Of a stretch of 10,158 nucleotides of DNA, positions 1-7,292 are shown piece by piece. This DNA is from Candidatus Izemoplasma sp. (GTDB lineage Bacteria; Bacillota_I; Bacilli_A; Izemoplasmatales; Izemoplasmataceae). The position numbers and the translations under genes are program-made. Position 1 is the first letter of the stretch, and the number at the start of each line of letters is the position of its first letter. The stretch is taken from NCBI GenBank assembly GCA_007116105.1, contig SKJA01000077.1, forward strand, positions 1 through 10,158. The letters are read 5' to 3'. The notes beneath the pieces were generated by a model that was not told where the DNA came from, did no database searches, and saw only the letters and a program-made list of their open reading frames with translations.

Positions 1-976
1 GTAAATCCACCACATCGATTTGATCGAAATGATGCGTCAAAAATGGAATCAGCGCATGCGCATAAGAATCTTTAATGATGAGTATTCTTGACTCCACCGC
101 CGCTTCTTCAACGCGATACACCGACGCAAAGGCAATGTTTCCATGCATCAGGGCACGGTATGGATCACGTGTGGATAACAGTTCTTTGTTTGTCAACGAA
201 TCGTGCGTTTCACCAAAGAACTGATAACTGTGAATGGCTGGGTCATAATAACGCAACACTTCACCGCGATAAAAGACGGGTCTTGCACGACGATAATAGC
301 TGCCTAAAAACCCTTCGACTTCTTGCACATCCAACGTCTCATATGGCACGGCCTCTAACCCCCACGCATGCATCAGTGCTTCATAGGCTAAGTACGCACC
401 ATACAGCGTCCAGTGGTGATCCGATCGGTGATAGATGGCTTCATCTTGATGCGCCAAGAGGTTGGGCACTACATTGAACACACCAAGGTCTCTCTCCCAG
501 CGTTCTATGAATGAGACTTGATCTAAAAACGGGACACCTCGTGGGCGGTGTTGGGTTAAGAGTGCAAAACTGTTGGGCACAATCATGCTGGTGATGTTTT
601 CATGGGCATACAGTGCTAAAAACTCTTCTAAATAGCGCACGTTCCGATCCAATGTGCTTGGTGGTTTCAAGACTTTATCAAACAAGTAACCATCACGTCC
701 TAAAAAGATGCCGTTGTTTTCACGTTTTAACAGAATCCTTTCACTCACGGCTTTCAGGCGAATCCAATCGTTACGAAACACGAATTGATCGTTGACATAC
801 GTTTCAAACTCAATCATAAACGACCCTTCAATCATCCGCTCCATGGACCACGTGGGGAACTGAGCCAAGCGACGGTTCTCATAGTCGCTAAAGACCTTGG
901 TTGGGGTCAAGAAATTGAGGATAGAAAAGACGAATAAAAGGGCTAAAAATCCCAGGGTGAGCGGTGATTTTAACAT
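1..976 (-). CDS. DHHW family protein (AlgX/AlgJ-like O-acetyltransferase partner), 3' end missing
   Basis: Probable extracytoplasmic, membrane-anchored SGNH-like protein that takes an acyl group delivered by the neighbouring MBOAT protein and transfers it to a surface glycan. The frame is open for 325 codons and leaves the window at its left edge. Residues 5-23 form a hydrophobic signal anchor. The family motif D-H-H-W is at 186-189, inside RSDHHWTLYGAY. A second family block, IIKDSYAHALIPF, is at 300-312. By analogy with AlgJ/AlgX, D186, H188 and S304 would be the catalytic triad. The ATG at 976 was chosen because AGGAGGA lies 6 bases upstream; the in-frame ATG at 982 directly abuts that site. 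The gene starts 11 bases after the MBOAT stop, and its ribosome binding site overlaps that stop, so they are translated from one message. Only the last part of the SGNH domain is missing. Family assignment is firm; the glycan substrate is unknown. Confidence 0.9.
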   Translation of the reverse strand, partial: MLKSPLTLGFLALLFVFSILNFLTPTKVFSDYENRRLAQFPTWSMERMIEGSFMIEFETYVNDQFVFRNDWIRLKAVSERILLKRENNGIFLGRDGYLFDKVLKPPSTLDRNVRYLEEFLALYAHENITSMIVPNSFALLTQHRPRGVPFLDQVSFIERWERDLGVFNVVPNLLAHQDEAIYHRSDHHWTLYGAYLAYEALMHAWGLEAVPYETLDVQEVEGFLGSYYRRARPVFYRGEVLRYYDPAIHSYQFFGETHDSLTNKELLSTRDPYRALMHGNIAFASVYRVEEAAVESRILIIKDSYAHALIPFLTHHFDQIDVVDL

Positions 977-987
977 GGTCATTCCTC

Positions 988-2355
988 CTAAAAACGGAAA
1001 TACAAAAATGGATTATAGCTTGAGTCCACTAAGTACGCGACACTCAACACAAACAGCACCAACAGACACACCACAAGGAGCGGCTTACGCTTAGGCTCTT
1101 TGAAGTAACGGCTGATCCAAGGGGTTGAGAAGACAAAGCCAAGCACCATCACGCTGCCATACTGCCCAAGGTAATACCATACTTCTTCGCCTGCTTGAAA
1201 GCTAAACAGCGTTCTTAAATAAAAGGCTAGGTGACTGAGATCTTCTATCGCAAACACCGCCCATCCCAGCAGAATAAAGACGATGAAATACAGATGAGAC
1301 AGAACACGATGTTGCGTTAATGCGCGACCAATGATGAATTTTTCCACCATCAACAACACAAAGAAATAGAGACCCCACAACACGAAGTTGTAGTTCGCGC
1401 CATGCCAAAACCCGGTTAAAAACCAGACGATGAAGACATTACGCACGAAGCGTAAACGCCCCGCACGATTGCCCCCAAGGGGCACATAAACATACTCTTT
1501 AAACCATGCGCCTAAGGTCATGTGCCAGCGCGACCAAAACTCGCGCATGCTTCTTGAGACATACGGGAAATTGAAGTTTTCAGGAAACGAGAACCCTAAC
1601 ATGTGGCCAAGACCGATGGCCATGTAGGAGTATCCCGAAAAATCAAAGTAAATCTGTAACGCAAAGGCAATGAGGCCAAGCCACGCGGTGGCCATGCCTA
1701 ATGATTCAAGCACCGATATTTCGTCCCACATTAAACCAATGTTGTTCGCAATCAAGACCTTACTCGCTAAACCTGCAATAAAAAAAAGAACCCCTGTTTC
1801 AAATTTTTTCAAACTTAACTGCGGCTGTTGCAGCTCTTCCCTGATGGTGCGGTATTTGACGATTGGACCCGCAATCAACTGAGGGAACAAAGCCACATAG
1901 GCTCCAAAGGTGATGATGTTTCTTTCTGCTTCCACCCGGCCCTTATAGACATCAATGGTGTAAGACATCGTTTGAAAGGTGTAAAAACTAATCCCTAAAG
2001 GTAAGGTGTATTCAAGCACCGGGAGGGATAGACCCAAGAGTGTGTTCACATTGTGGGTGAAAAAGCCTGTGTACTTAAAAAAGATCAACATCCCTAAGTT
2101 AAACACGACTGAAGTCATTAACAGAACCGTTCTTTGAGTGGCGGTTCGTTGCGTTTTCACCATCATGTTTGAGACTGTGTAATCGACGAGCACACTGGCT
2201 AACATCACAAAAATGTAACGCACTTCACCCCAAGAATAAAACACTAAACTGAGTGCGAATAATACGGCGTTGCGCGTTTTTTTAGGCGCGCTGTAGATGA
2301 GGATTAGCGCCATGGGCAAAAAGATGAATAAAAACATGATGCTGCTGAATACCAT
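988..2355 (-). CDS. MBOAT family membrane O-acyltransferase (AlgI/DltB/PatA type)
   Basis: Polytopic membrane protein of 455 residues, the usual length for AlgI-type MBOAT proteins. It is expected to pass acyl (probably acetyl) groups from the cytoplasm to an outside acceptor protein or glycan. The N-terminus (VFSSIMFLFIFLP, then RNAVLFALSLVFYSWGE near 28-44) is typical of the family. The signature block SMREFWSRWHMTLGAWFKEY lies at 269-288 with H278, followed by YVPLGGNR. The invariant catalytic histidine is H318 in GFWHGANYNFVLWG. Further hydrophobic segments run to the C-terminus. The ATG at 2355 follows AGGAGGAAA at good spacing. It lies 22 bases after the upstream lipoprotein gene and 11 bases before the DHHW gene, an arrangement that matches alginate-like O-acetylation cassettes. 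No teichoic acid D-alanylation genes (dltA/C) are seen nearby, so a DltB role is less likely. Confidence 0.95.
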   Translation of the reverse strand: MVFSSIMFLFIFLPMALILIYSAPKKTRNAVLFALSLVFYSWGEVRYIFVMLASVLVDYTVSNMMVKTQRTATQRTVLLMTSVVFNLGMLIFFKYTGFFTHNVNTLLGLSLPVLEYTLPLGISFYTFQTMSYTIDVYKGRVEAERNIITFGAYVALFPQLIAGPIVKYRTIREELQQPQLSLKKFETGVLFFIAGLASKVLIANNIGLMWDEISVLESLGMATAWLGLIAFALQIYFDFSGYSYMAIGLGHMLGFSFPENFNFPYVSRSMREFWSRWHMTLGAWFKEYVYVPLGGNRAGRLRFVRNVFIVWFLTGFWHGANYNFVLWGLYFFVLLMVEKFIIGRALTQHRVLSHLYFIVFILLGWAVFAIEDLSHLAFYLRTLFSFQAGEEVWYYLGQYGSVMVLGFVFSTPWISRYFKEPKRKPLLVVCLLVLFVLSVAYLVDSSYNPFLYFRF

Positions 2356-2377
2356 GGCGCTTTCCTCCTAATGTTGG

Positions 2378-3433
2378 TTACTGAGCCGCATGAACGGCGT
2401 TGATGAGATCAATCGCTTGTTGGTTAAGACCTTCATAGAAAGCCACCGCATCGGTCGATTCATCGGGTAAGGCTTGAGACAAGACAATCAAAAAGACATA
2501 GTCGCCAACCACATGGACTTTCGAGGCTTGCACGACGGCCATGTTCATGGGGTACTGGAATGAATCGTGAATGAGATAAGATTGGTAGGCAAGCAACGCT
2601 TCTTCAACGTCACTCAGATGACCTGCTTCAGCACGAATCCCGATCATCATGTCCACATTCATTGTAAACATCGGCCCTTCAGCATAATAATCGACGACCC
2701 AAGCCATTTCAACCCCCATCATCTCGCTGAGTTGTTGTTCAAAAATTGGGGAAGAGGGGTAATACTGTTCACCAAAGTGTGCTTGAACCGCTTCAACCAT
2801 CGCCGCTAAGACAGGGTCTGTGATGGTTCTAACGACATTAAAGTAAACGTTTTGAAACGTGGTTTGTGCCTGTTCACCCGCGCGTGAAACATGAATGTGA
2901 TACGTCCAGGTATCCTCATCAAAGGACACCTCAAGCACAACACCCAGTTCTGCCATGCCTGGGATGGCATCAAAGTACGCTTTCAATGCGGCTTCTCTTG
3001 CGGCTTGGGCGTCTGAGGAAACGTCTAACTCAAGGTATGAGTCAATGCCTTCAATCAAGGCAATCGCTTCCGCAACCAATGCCGCAAAGTCTTCGTCATT
3101 GAGATCAAACTCAACGACCTCAACCATGGTCTCTTTCGTTTGACCCTCTAAACTGACCACCACTTCAAAGCGATTTTCTTCGAGATGTTGGACCGAGATG
3201 GCAACCTGTAAAGCACTCAACCCTTCGAGAGATTCAAGCGCCTGCTTGACTGCCGCTTCTTTGTGTTCCACCTCATCAAGATCAATCGTTAAGGTTGGGA
3301 ATGGATTCCCTGCTTCAATGAGGGTGATGGCTTGTTCTAAAGTCTGTTCAATTTCGCTTGAGGGTTCATCTGTGGTTTGACACGCGGCCAAACTGAACAC
3401 CAGAAGGACCATCAAGGCAACTATTTTTTTCAT
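2378..3433 (-). CDS. Lipoprotein with internal duplication and a DUF4358-like C-terminal domain
   Basis: First gene of the O-acylation operon, 351 residues. The signal peptide MKKIVALMVLLVFSLAAC carries a good lipobox (LAAC), so Cys18 is predicted to be lipidated and the protein held on the outer face of the membrane. Residues about 31-111 and 118-200 look like two copies of one acidic domain: each starts with a helix (EQAITLIEAG / AEAIALIEGI), continues with an Ala/Glu-rich helix, and ends in beta-like strands closing with VEVVEFDL / FQNVYFNV. The C-terminal part, about 205-345, with YPMNMAVVQASKVHVVGDYVFLIVLS, resembles DUF4358, a family often found beside MBOAT and DHHW genes in Bacillota. 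The ribosome binding site is AGGAG, about 8 bases before the ATG. No catalytic residues can be named; an accessory role in assembly or substrate presentation is inference. Confidence 0.85.
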   Translation of the reverse strand: MKKIVALMVLLVFSLAACQTTDEPSSEIEQTLEQAITLIEAGNPFPTLTIDLDEVEHKEAAVKQALESLEGLSALQVAISVQHLEENRFEVVVSLEGQTKETMVEVVEFDLNDEDFAALVAEAIALIEGIDSYLELDVSSDAQAAREAALKAYFDAIPGMAELGVVLEVSFDEDTWTYHIHVSRAGEQAQTTFQNVYFNVVRTITDPVLAAMVEAVQAHFGEQYYPSSPIFEQQLSEMMGVEMAWVVDYYAEGPMFTMNVDMMIGIRAEAGHLSDVEEALLAYQSYLIHDSFQYPMNMAVVQASKVHVVGDYVFLIVLSQALPDESTDAVAFYEGLNQQAIDLINAVHAAQ

Positions 3434-3515
3434 TTCATTCGCTCCTATCGTTTTTTTTCTAGTCTACTTCAACAATGTGACGGCTTTGTGACAAGCAATT
3501 GAACCTCTTTATCTC

Positions 3516-3546
3516 AAAAAAAGCCATCCTCCAAGGAGAATGACTT
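3516..3546 (-). terminator. Rho-independent terminator after the short-chain dehydrogenase gene
   Basis: Read on the minus strand, an 11-bp stem (AAGTCATTCTC with GAGGATGGCTT, two G-U pairs) closes on a CTTG tetraloop and is followed by a run of T. It lies 23 bases after the dehydrogenase stop and isolates that gene from the lipoprotein operon that follows. Confidence 0.88.
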
Positions 3547-3569
3547 TGATGCTTATGGTTTGTGGGTGG

Positions 3570-4316
3570 TTAGCCTGCGAGTTTTCCGCCATCGACAATA
3601 AATTCACTGCCGGTTGAATAACTCGATTCATCACTGGCTAAATAAAGACATAAGTTCGAGACTTCAATCGGATCGGCGATGCGACGTAGAGGTACAGTCT
3701 CACCAATCGCTTCGACCATCGACTTATCGATGTTCGGGTTTTCCATTGTCATCGGTGTCCGAATGACACCTGGGTGAATGGAGTTTACGCGAACGTTGTC
3801 AGGACCAAACTCTAACGCGGCTGATTTCGTCATCCCGCGCACCGCAAACTTAGAGGCATTGTAAGCCAATAAACCGGCATTGCCTTCCATCCCTGCAGTG
3901 GATGAAATGTTAATGATTGAGCCAACACCCGCGTCTTTCATGTAAGGGAAGACGGTCACGATGCCTAGATACACACCAAACTGGTTGATCATGTACGTTT
4001 TGTGGTAATCGTCATCCGTTGCGACATCCCATGGTTTTTGAACCGCGATGCCAGCGTTGTTGATGAGGATCGTTGGGTTACCAAAGTGTTCTTTCGTTTT
4101 CTTCATCACGGCTTCCCAATCTTCACGTTTGGTCACATCGTGTTTTAAGAACAAGCATGCTTTTCCTAAACGTGCTTCTGCCTTTTTACCTTCATCCTCT
4201 AAGATGTCGGTAATCACCACTTTTGCGCCTTCTTTGATGAACAACTCGGCATGGGCCACACCCATTCCGCGTGCGCCACCCGTAATGATGGCGATCTTGC
4301 CTTCTAAACGTGCCAT
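3570..4316 (-). CDS. Short-chain dehydrogenase/reductase (classical SDR)
   Basis: Cytosolic NAD(P)-dependent oxidoreductase of 248 residues, the normal length for the classical SDR family. Nucleotide-binding motif TGGARGMG is at 12-19. An Asp at residue 37 after the second strand (VVITDI) argues for NAD(H) over NADP(H). NNAG is at 86-89, the catalytic Asn is probably N111, Ser is S139 in NISST, and the Y-x-x-x-K pair is Y152 and K156 in AYNASK. The C-terminus ends in the usual FIVDGG. The overall pattern recalls 3-alpha/20-beta-hydroxysteroid and R-specific alcohol dehydrogenases, but the substrate cannot be read from sequence. The start is fixed by AAGGAGG 8 bases upstream. The gene stands alone, with its own promoter, a cre-like operator and a terminator, so it is probably controlled by carbon source. 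Confidence 0.93.
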   Translation of the reverse strand: MARLEGKIAIITGGARGMGVAHAELFIKEGAKVVITDILEDEGKKAEARLGKACLFLKHDVTKREDWEAVMKKTKEHFGNPTILINNAGIAVQKPWDVATDDDYHKTYMINQFGVYLGIVTVFPYMKDAGVGSIINISSTAGMEGNAGLLAYNASKFAVRGMTKSAALEFGPDNVRVNSIHPGVIRTPMTMENPNIDKSMVEAIGETVPLRRIADPIEVSNLCLYLASDESSYSTGSEFIVDGGKLAG

Positions 4317-4349
4317 TGTAAAACCTCCTTAAGATTGTGTTACATGAGT

Positions 4350-4378
4350 ATGATAACGCATACAATGCGATGTGTAAA
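4350..4378 (-). promoter_or_regulatory. Sigma-A-type promoter of the dehydrogenase gene
   Basis: On the minus strand the -35 box TTTACA (4378-4373) and the -10 box TATCAT (4355-4350) are separated by exactly 17 bases. The predicted transcript start near 4343 gives a leader of about 27 bases. Inside the spacer sits a perfect inverted repeat, CGCAT-TGT-ATGCG, which could bind a second regulator. Confidence 0.8.
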
Positions 4379-4386
4379 CGGTTACG
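4373..4386. promoter_or_regulatory. cre-like operator (CcpA/LacI-family site) over the dehydrogenase -35 box
   Basis: TGTAAACGGTTACG agrees with the catabolite-responsive element consensus TGWAANCGNTNWCA at every position except the last. It is nearly palindromic around the central CG and covers the -35 box, where a bound repressor would block RNA polymerase. CcpA itself is not in the window; another LacI-family regulator is possible. Confidence 0.6.
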
Positions 4387-4434
4387 CACCGATGATTTGA
4401 TGACTTTTGTTATCAAAACTCTTTGGTAACCCAT

Positions 4435-4459
4435 AAAAAAAAAGGACCCGAAGGTCCTT
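4435..4459 (-). terminator. Rho-independent terminator after the 5194-4463 gene
   Basis: On the minus strand, the stem AAGGACC/GGTCCTT closes on the very stable loop TTCG and is followed by an unbroken run of T. It begins a few bases after the stop codon at 4463 and separates this gene from the dehydrogenase promoter. Confidence 0.93.
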
Positions 4460-4462
4460 ATA

Positions 4463-5194
4463 TTAGCTTGCTGGACGTTTTTGATCCCATGAAGATCCGT
4501 CATAGACAACGACGTCTAAACTCGCTTCTTCTGATTCCTTAAAGCATTGTTTTACTTTGACGTCATACAGCCACGCATACGGTTTAATGATTCGGGCTAA
4601 CAGGCGTCGGTACATGTGCTCAAAAGCCACATTGTAGGCGGTTGACACCCAGTCACCACTGAGGTGTTGCGCTTTTTCAGCCTCGCTTAAACCTTCCGGT
4701 AGAGGAAGACTTAACTCCATTGAAAAGGAGACTGAATAACGTTTTTTCTTACTCTCAGGGGTATCTTCTGAGGTGCTGACTTCTAGGCGCTGCGCGCCAT
4801 CCGCAGCTTCGAACGCTTTGTCAAGGGCTCGCCCAAACGCGTCGTAATCAAATGGATCAAACTGACAAGGTTTTACAGTAAACTTTAAAAGTACAGGAAA
4901 ATCAAAGGCGATGGAGGTTTGACACGAGAGGAACTGCGATCCTTTGGCTTTAAAGATGTGCTCTAAGATTTCATAGTTAACATCATCTTCGCTGATGTGC
5001 TGTCCTTTTTCGATGAGTCGCTCAAAGGTCGCAATTTTTAAATCGAGCAATTCATCACTTTCATAATCAAAATACTGCATGGAGGGTTTTTCTGGACCAA
5101 AGCGTAAGTTCTTTTGACGACAGCGGGGATCTTGTTTGTACTGATCAATCAGTTCCAGTAACTGCTGTTTTTTACTCGAGGTTTCCTTATCCAT
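4463..5194 (-). CDS. Unrecognised cytosolic protein, 243 aa
   Basis: I do not recognise this family. The product has no signal peptide or membrane segment and is rich in charged residues, so it is probably cytosolic. The N-terminal third looks helical (KKQQLLELIDQYKQ; DLKIATFERLIEKGQ). The middle (about 90-175) alternates hydrophobic residues as in beta strands (IAFDFPVLLKFTVKP; RYSVSFSMELSLPLP), split by a polar Ser/Glu/Lys linker near 140-155. Near 185-205 the stretch WVSTAYNVAFEHMYRRLLAR looks like an amphipathic helix. The ATG at 5194 was preferred: AAGGAG lies 9 bases before it, whereas the in-frame ATG at 5203 is fused to that site and cannot use it. It is a stand-alone gene with its own promoter, operator-like site and terminator. 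No metal or nucleotide-binding motif is obvious. That it is a real gene is well supported by these signals; its function is not known. Confidence 0.8.
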   Translation of the reverse strand: MDKETSSKKQQLLELIDQYKQDPRCRQKNLRFGPEKPSMQYFDYESDELLDLKIATFERLIEKGQHISEDDVNYEILEHIFKAKGSQFLSCQTSIAFDFPVLLKFTVKPCQFDPFDYDAFGRALDKAFEAADGAQRLEVSTSEDTPESKKKRYSVSFSMELSLPLPEGLSEAEKAQHLSGDWVSTAYNVAFEHMYRRLLARIIKPYAWLYDVKVKQCFKESEEASLDVVVYDGSSWDQKRPAS

Positions 5195-5217
5195 GATATT
5201 CATCTCCTTTAAACTAT

Positions 5218-5234
5218 GGTTAAACGCTTACACA
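5218..5234. promoter_or_regulatory. cre-like operator at the transcription start of the 5194-4463 gene
   Basis: On the minus strand TGTGTAAGCGTTTAACC matches 12 of 14 cre consensus positions and agrees at 13 of 17 positions with the plus-strand sequence at 4371-4387 over the dehydrogenase promoter. It lies just downstream of the -10 box, over the predicted +1, where a bound repressor would act as a roadblock. Confidence 0.5.
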
Positions 5235-5237
5235 AGT

Positions 5238-5266
5238 ATTATAACGTATTTTGAACTTTCTTAAAC
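5238..5266 (-). promoter_or_regulatory. Promoter of the 5194-4463 gene
   Basis: A perfect -10 box TATAAT (minus strand, 5243-5238) is preceded at 17 bases by GTTTAA (or at 16 bases by TTTAAG), a weak -35 box. The start of transcription would be near 5231, giving a leader of about 37 bases. No terminator is visible between the YdbT stop and this promoter, so read-through from YdbT could add to expression. Confidence 0.65.
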
Positions 5267-5274
5267 CCCTTTTT

Positions 5275-6717
5275 TCAAGTTGACGCTTCGGTCTTTAAAG
5301 GGTCTGCTTCTTTGCGGTGGGCGAAGGCCTCGTATAACCCATCCGTCACACTCAGCTCTAAATCACGCACCGAAGCATACGTTGGCGTGGGGGCTGAGAG
5401 AACGTATAGACCCACATCTTTTAGTTTACGCCACCGCTGGAGTGGGTTTGCTTGAAAGGTGAGTGCTTGAATGTGATGACGTGGCACCAACAGCGTGCTC
5501 TTCGCGACGTTGCGGTAACGCAGCGTCAATTGATCTTCCGACAGCGACACAGCGGCGGCACGATGTTTTAACACAGCCAACGCCACACTGGGCAGCCACA
5601 AGAGGAGTATGAAGAGTGCTTGTGGCACAAAAAAATACATCGGTGTGAGCAACACATAAAACCACGAAGCCCGAAACAAATAGCGAACACGAGCACGTTT
5701 GGGTGAGGAGGTCATGGTTTGAGGTAAGACATACTGTGGAAACAAGGACGCCATAAACGCGGGTACCTCACGCTCATGAATGAGTGGATGCAACACGGTT
5801 GCACTCACCGCATCATCACTGCGTGCGCCAGCCACTTTCGCTTCGATTGTCAAATAGCCCAAAGGTTGTCGAATGAGTCCTTGAATCAGCTGAATGGCTT
5901 GCACGCGATCCAACGACAACACCACTTCTTTTTTGCGAATTAAGCCGCGCGTAATGGTCAGTTCTTGGTTCTCTCGTTGGAGTGTAAACGCAGCATACTG
6001 TAACACGTATTTGATGATGGAAAGAATCCATCCCAACAACAACACCAAAAACAACGCGATCATGGCGGCTAAAACGAGTTGCCAAGTGGTTTTAAAGTCG
6101 ACAGTCACGGCGTTGATGATGCCAAAGATTTGAAAACCAAAAAACAGCACACCCAAACTCATCACACCCACTCCACCAGAAGTGAGACCCGCCAAAAAGA
6201 GGGTGTTGGTGTCAACTTCTACCATGTTCGGTGGGGCAGAAGGCGCGTCTTCTGTGGGCTGTCCATTGTGTTGGAGGGTCTGCTTTAACTGAGTGGCTTC
6301 AAGCAGGGTTAAGACATTGATTTTCACTTCTGCTTCATTGAGATTGCCGGCGGTCTCAACATTGAGTGAGGTTAAGCCTAAATATTTCAAAATCACGTGG
6401 GTGTCAAGACTGATTGCTTGAATCCGTTCACGCTTAATTTTGCGTTCTTTTTTAATGAACACACCCGACTTAATTTCGATGATGTCGTGATCGTAGCGGT
6501 ACGTGAAAAAAAGCCAGCGTAAAACACTAAACAGCAGCGTACCCCCGAGTGTCACCCCAGTGATGATGAGCGTAAAGCGGTCGAAAAAGGGTTCGTCTGG
6601 GTTACTGCCTAAGGTGCGTGCTAAAAGCACGAGCACAATGGGCCAAATCAGACCTTTCAGTTGCGCGATGACGCCCGTTAAAATCATCATCGGGTGTTGT
6701 CGTTTTGGGTTAGACAT
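5275..6717 (-). CDS. ydbT: YdbT-like membrane protein with three bPH2 domains
   Basis: Integral membrane protein of 480 residues, the second member of a YdbS/YdbT pair. Three bacterial PH-like (bPH2, formerly DUF304) units alternate with membrane segments. Unit 1 spans about 70-150, with IIEIKSGVFIKKERKI and RIQAISLDTHVILKYLGL. Unit 2 spans about 243-325, with LTITRGLIRKKEVVLSLDRV and GLIRQPLGYLTIEAKVAG. Unit 3 spans about 388-465 and is more diverged, with LTLRYRNVAKSTLLVPRHHI. Hydrophobic pairs lie near 20-70, 175-235 and 350-385. The ATG at 6717 overlaps the YdbS stop by 8 bases, which fits translational coupling; an in-frame ATG at 6732 has no better ribosome binding site. The stop is TGA, which shows that UGA is a terminator here. 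In Bacillus subtilis the homologue has been linked to resistance to an antimicrobial peptide (amylocyclicin); the role here is inferred only. Confidence 0.88.
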   Translation of the reverse strand: MSNPKRQHPMMILTGVIAQLKGLIWPIVLVLLARTLGSNPDEPFFDRFTLIITGVTLGGTLLFSVLRWLFFTYRYDHDIIEIKSGVFIKKERKIKRERIQAISLDTHVILKYLGLTSLNVETAGNLNEAEVKINVLTLLEATQLKQTLQHNGQPTEDAPSAPPNMVEVDTNTLFLAGLTSGGVGVMSLGVLFFGFQIFGIINAVTVDFKTTWQLVLAAMIALFLVLLLGWILSIIKYVLQYAAFTLQRENQELTITRGLIRKKEVVLSLDRVQAIQLIQGLIRQPLGYLTIEAKVAGARSDDAVSATVLHPLIHEREVPAFMASLFPQYVLPQTMTSSPKRARVRYLFRASWFYVLLTPMYFFVPQALFILLLWLPSVALAVLKHRAAAVSLSEDQLTLRYRNVAKSTLLVPRHHIQALTFQANPLQRWRKLKDVGLYVLSAPTPTYASVRDLELSVTDGLYEAFAHRKEADPLKTEAST

Positions 6718-7192
6718 CGTCTTCGTTCTCATACACTAAACGGGCAATGTCTTTTCTGAGCTCAAGTGCCACGTCTTGCGCAATCGCAGGAATTTTATGA
6801 TTGGACCCTGCGGTGGTGATGACTAAAGAGGCCAAGTTAAAATGACGCATGATGGGACCATACTCTAAATCCACATGTTGGACTCGGTTCATCGGAATCA
6901 ACACCCGTTTGATGACAATCATACCCGATTGAATGTCGATGTCTTCTTCGCGGATGTCATAACCCCAATAATGCATCCGGACAGCCGGAAAAACAAAGAT
7001 TGAGATCATCGACACAAACAAAAAAAAGCCCCCGGCCATGAGCCCCGGCCACCAAGGTAAAAATGTCAGCCAGATGCGACTCACAAAATACGCCCCCACA
7101 AGAAGGGTGTAAAAGAGCAGTCCTACTAGACCGCGGATCTGCCATGCCTTTTTTGCTTTAGGATGAAGCCGTTGGGTTGGTTTTGCAATCAT
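6710..7192 (-). CDS. ydbS: YdbS-like bPH2 membrane protein
   Basis: Small membrane protein of 160 residues with one bPH2 domain, as in the YdbS family. Two membrane segments lie at about 19-38 and 48-70. The bPH2 domain follows at about 73-150 with the typical run IDIQSGMIVIKRVLIPMNRV, then QHVDLEYGPIMRHFNLASLVI and TAGSNHKIPAI. The start was set at 7192, with GAGGAT spaced about 6 bases upstream. The in-frame ATG at 7207 would add five residues but has no ribosome binding site of its own. It is the first gene of a two-gene operon: its end overlaps the YdbT start. The promoter region is shared, back to back, with the YxjI-like/kinase/regulator operon. Confidence 0.9.
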   Translation of the reverse strand: MIAKPTQRLHPKAKKAWQIRGLVGLLFYTLLVGAYFVSRIWLTFLPWWPGLMAGGFFLFVSMISIFVFPAVRMHYWGYDIREEDIDIQSGMIVIKRVLIPMNRVQHVDLEYGPIMRHFNLASLVITTAGSNHKIPAIAQDVALELRKDIARLVYENEDDV

Positions 7193-7224
7193 TCTATATC
7201 CTCGCATTCTTGATGTGATACTTC

Positions 7225-7233
7225 ATTCTAGCA
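7225..7233 (-). promoter_or_regulatory. Extended -10 element for the ydbS-ydbT operon
   Basis: The minus strand reads TGCTAGAAT, an extended -10 box (TGN before TAGAAT). No convincing -35 box sits 16-18 bases upstream, as is common for extended -10 promoters. Immediately upstream is the inverted repeat CACAG-CCC-CTGTG (7232-7244), placed where an operator would overlap the spacer. Confidence 0.45.
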
Positions 7234-7260
7234 CAGCCCCTGTGACATTTCTATAGAAGC

Positions 7261-7292
7261 TTGGACAAAATCACCGAACCATCGTGTATACT
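7261..7292 (+). promoter_or_regulatory. Probable promoter of the YxjI-like/kinase/regulator operon
   Basis: A -10 box TATACT (7287-7292) lies about 20 bases before the start codon and just ahead of the ribosome binding site. The nearest -35-like sequence, TTGGAC (7261-7266), is 20 bases away, longer than the ideal 17, so the promoter may be weak or need an activator. The 10-bp palindrome TTCTATAGAA at 7249-7258 lies just upstream of that box and could be the activator site. Confidence 0.42.

Noticed and set aside
88..1094. Plus-strand open frames at 88-477, 613-795 and 897-1094
   Set aside because: They lie opposite the DHHW gene, whose minus-strand frame is open throughout with family motifs. 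Their products are low-complexity His/Thr/Ser-rich sequences with no supported start.
2353..2360. MBOAT as a D-alanine transfer protein (DltB)
   Set aside because: The neighbour is a DHHW protein with AlgX-type residues and no dltA, dltC or dltD is present, so an O-acetylation role fits better.
3434..3515. Promoter for the lipoprotein/MBOAT/DHHW operon
   Set aside because: A transcription start is expected here after the terminator, and TTG-type -35 candidates exist on the minus strand, but none has a convincing -10 box at 16-18 bases, so no position is claimed.
5195..5203. ATG at 5203 as start of the unrecognised gene
   Set aside because: It is joined directly to AAGGAG, leaving no spacer. 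The in-frame ATG at 5194 has a 9-base spacer from the same site.
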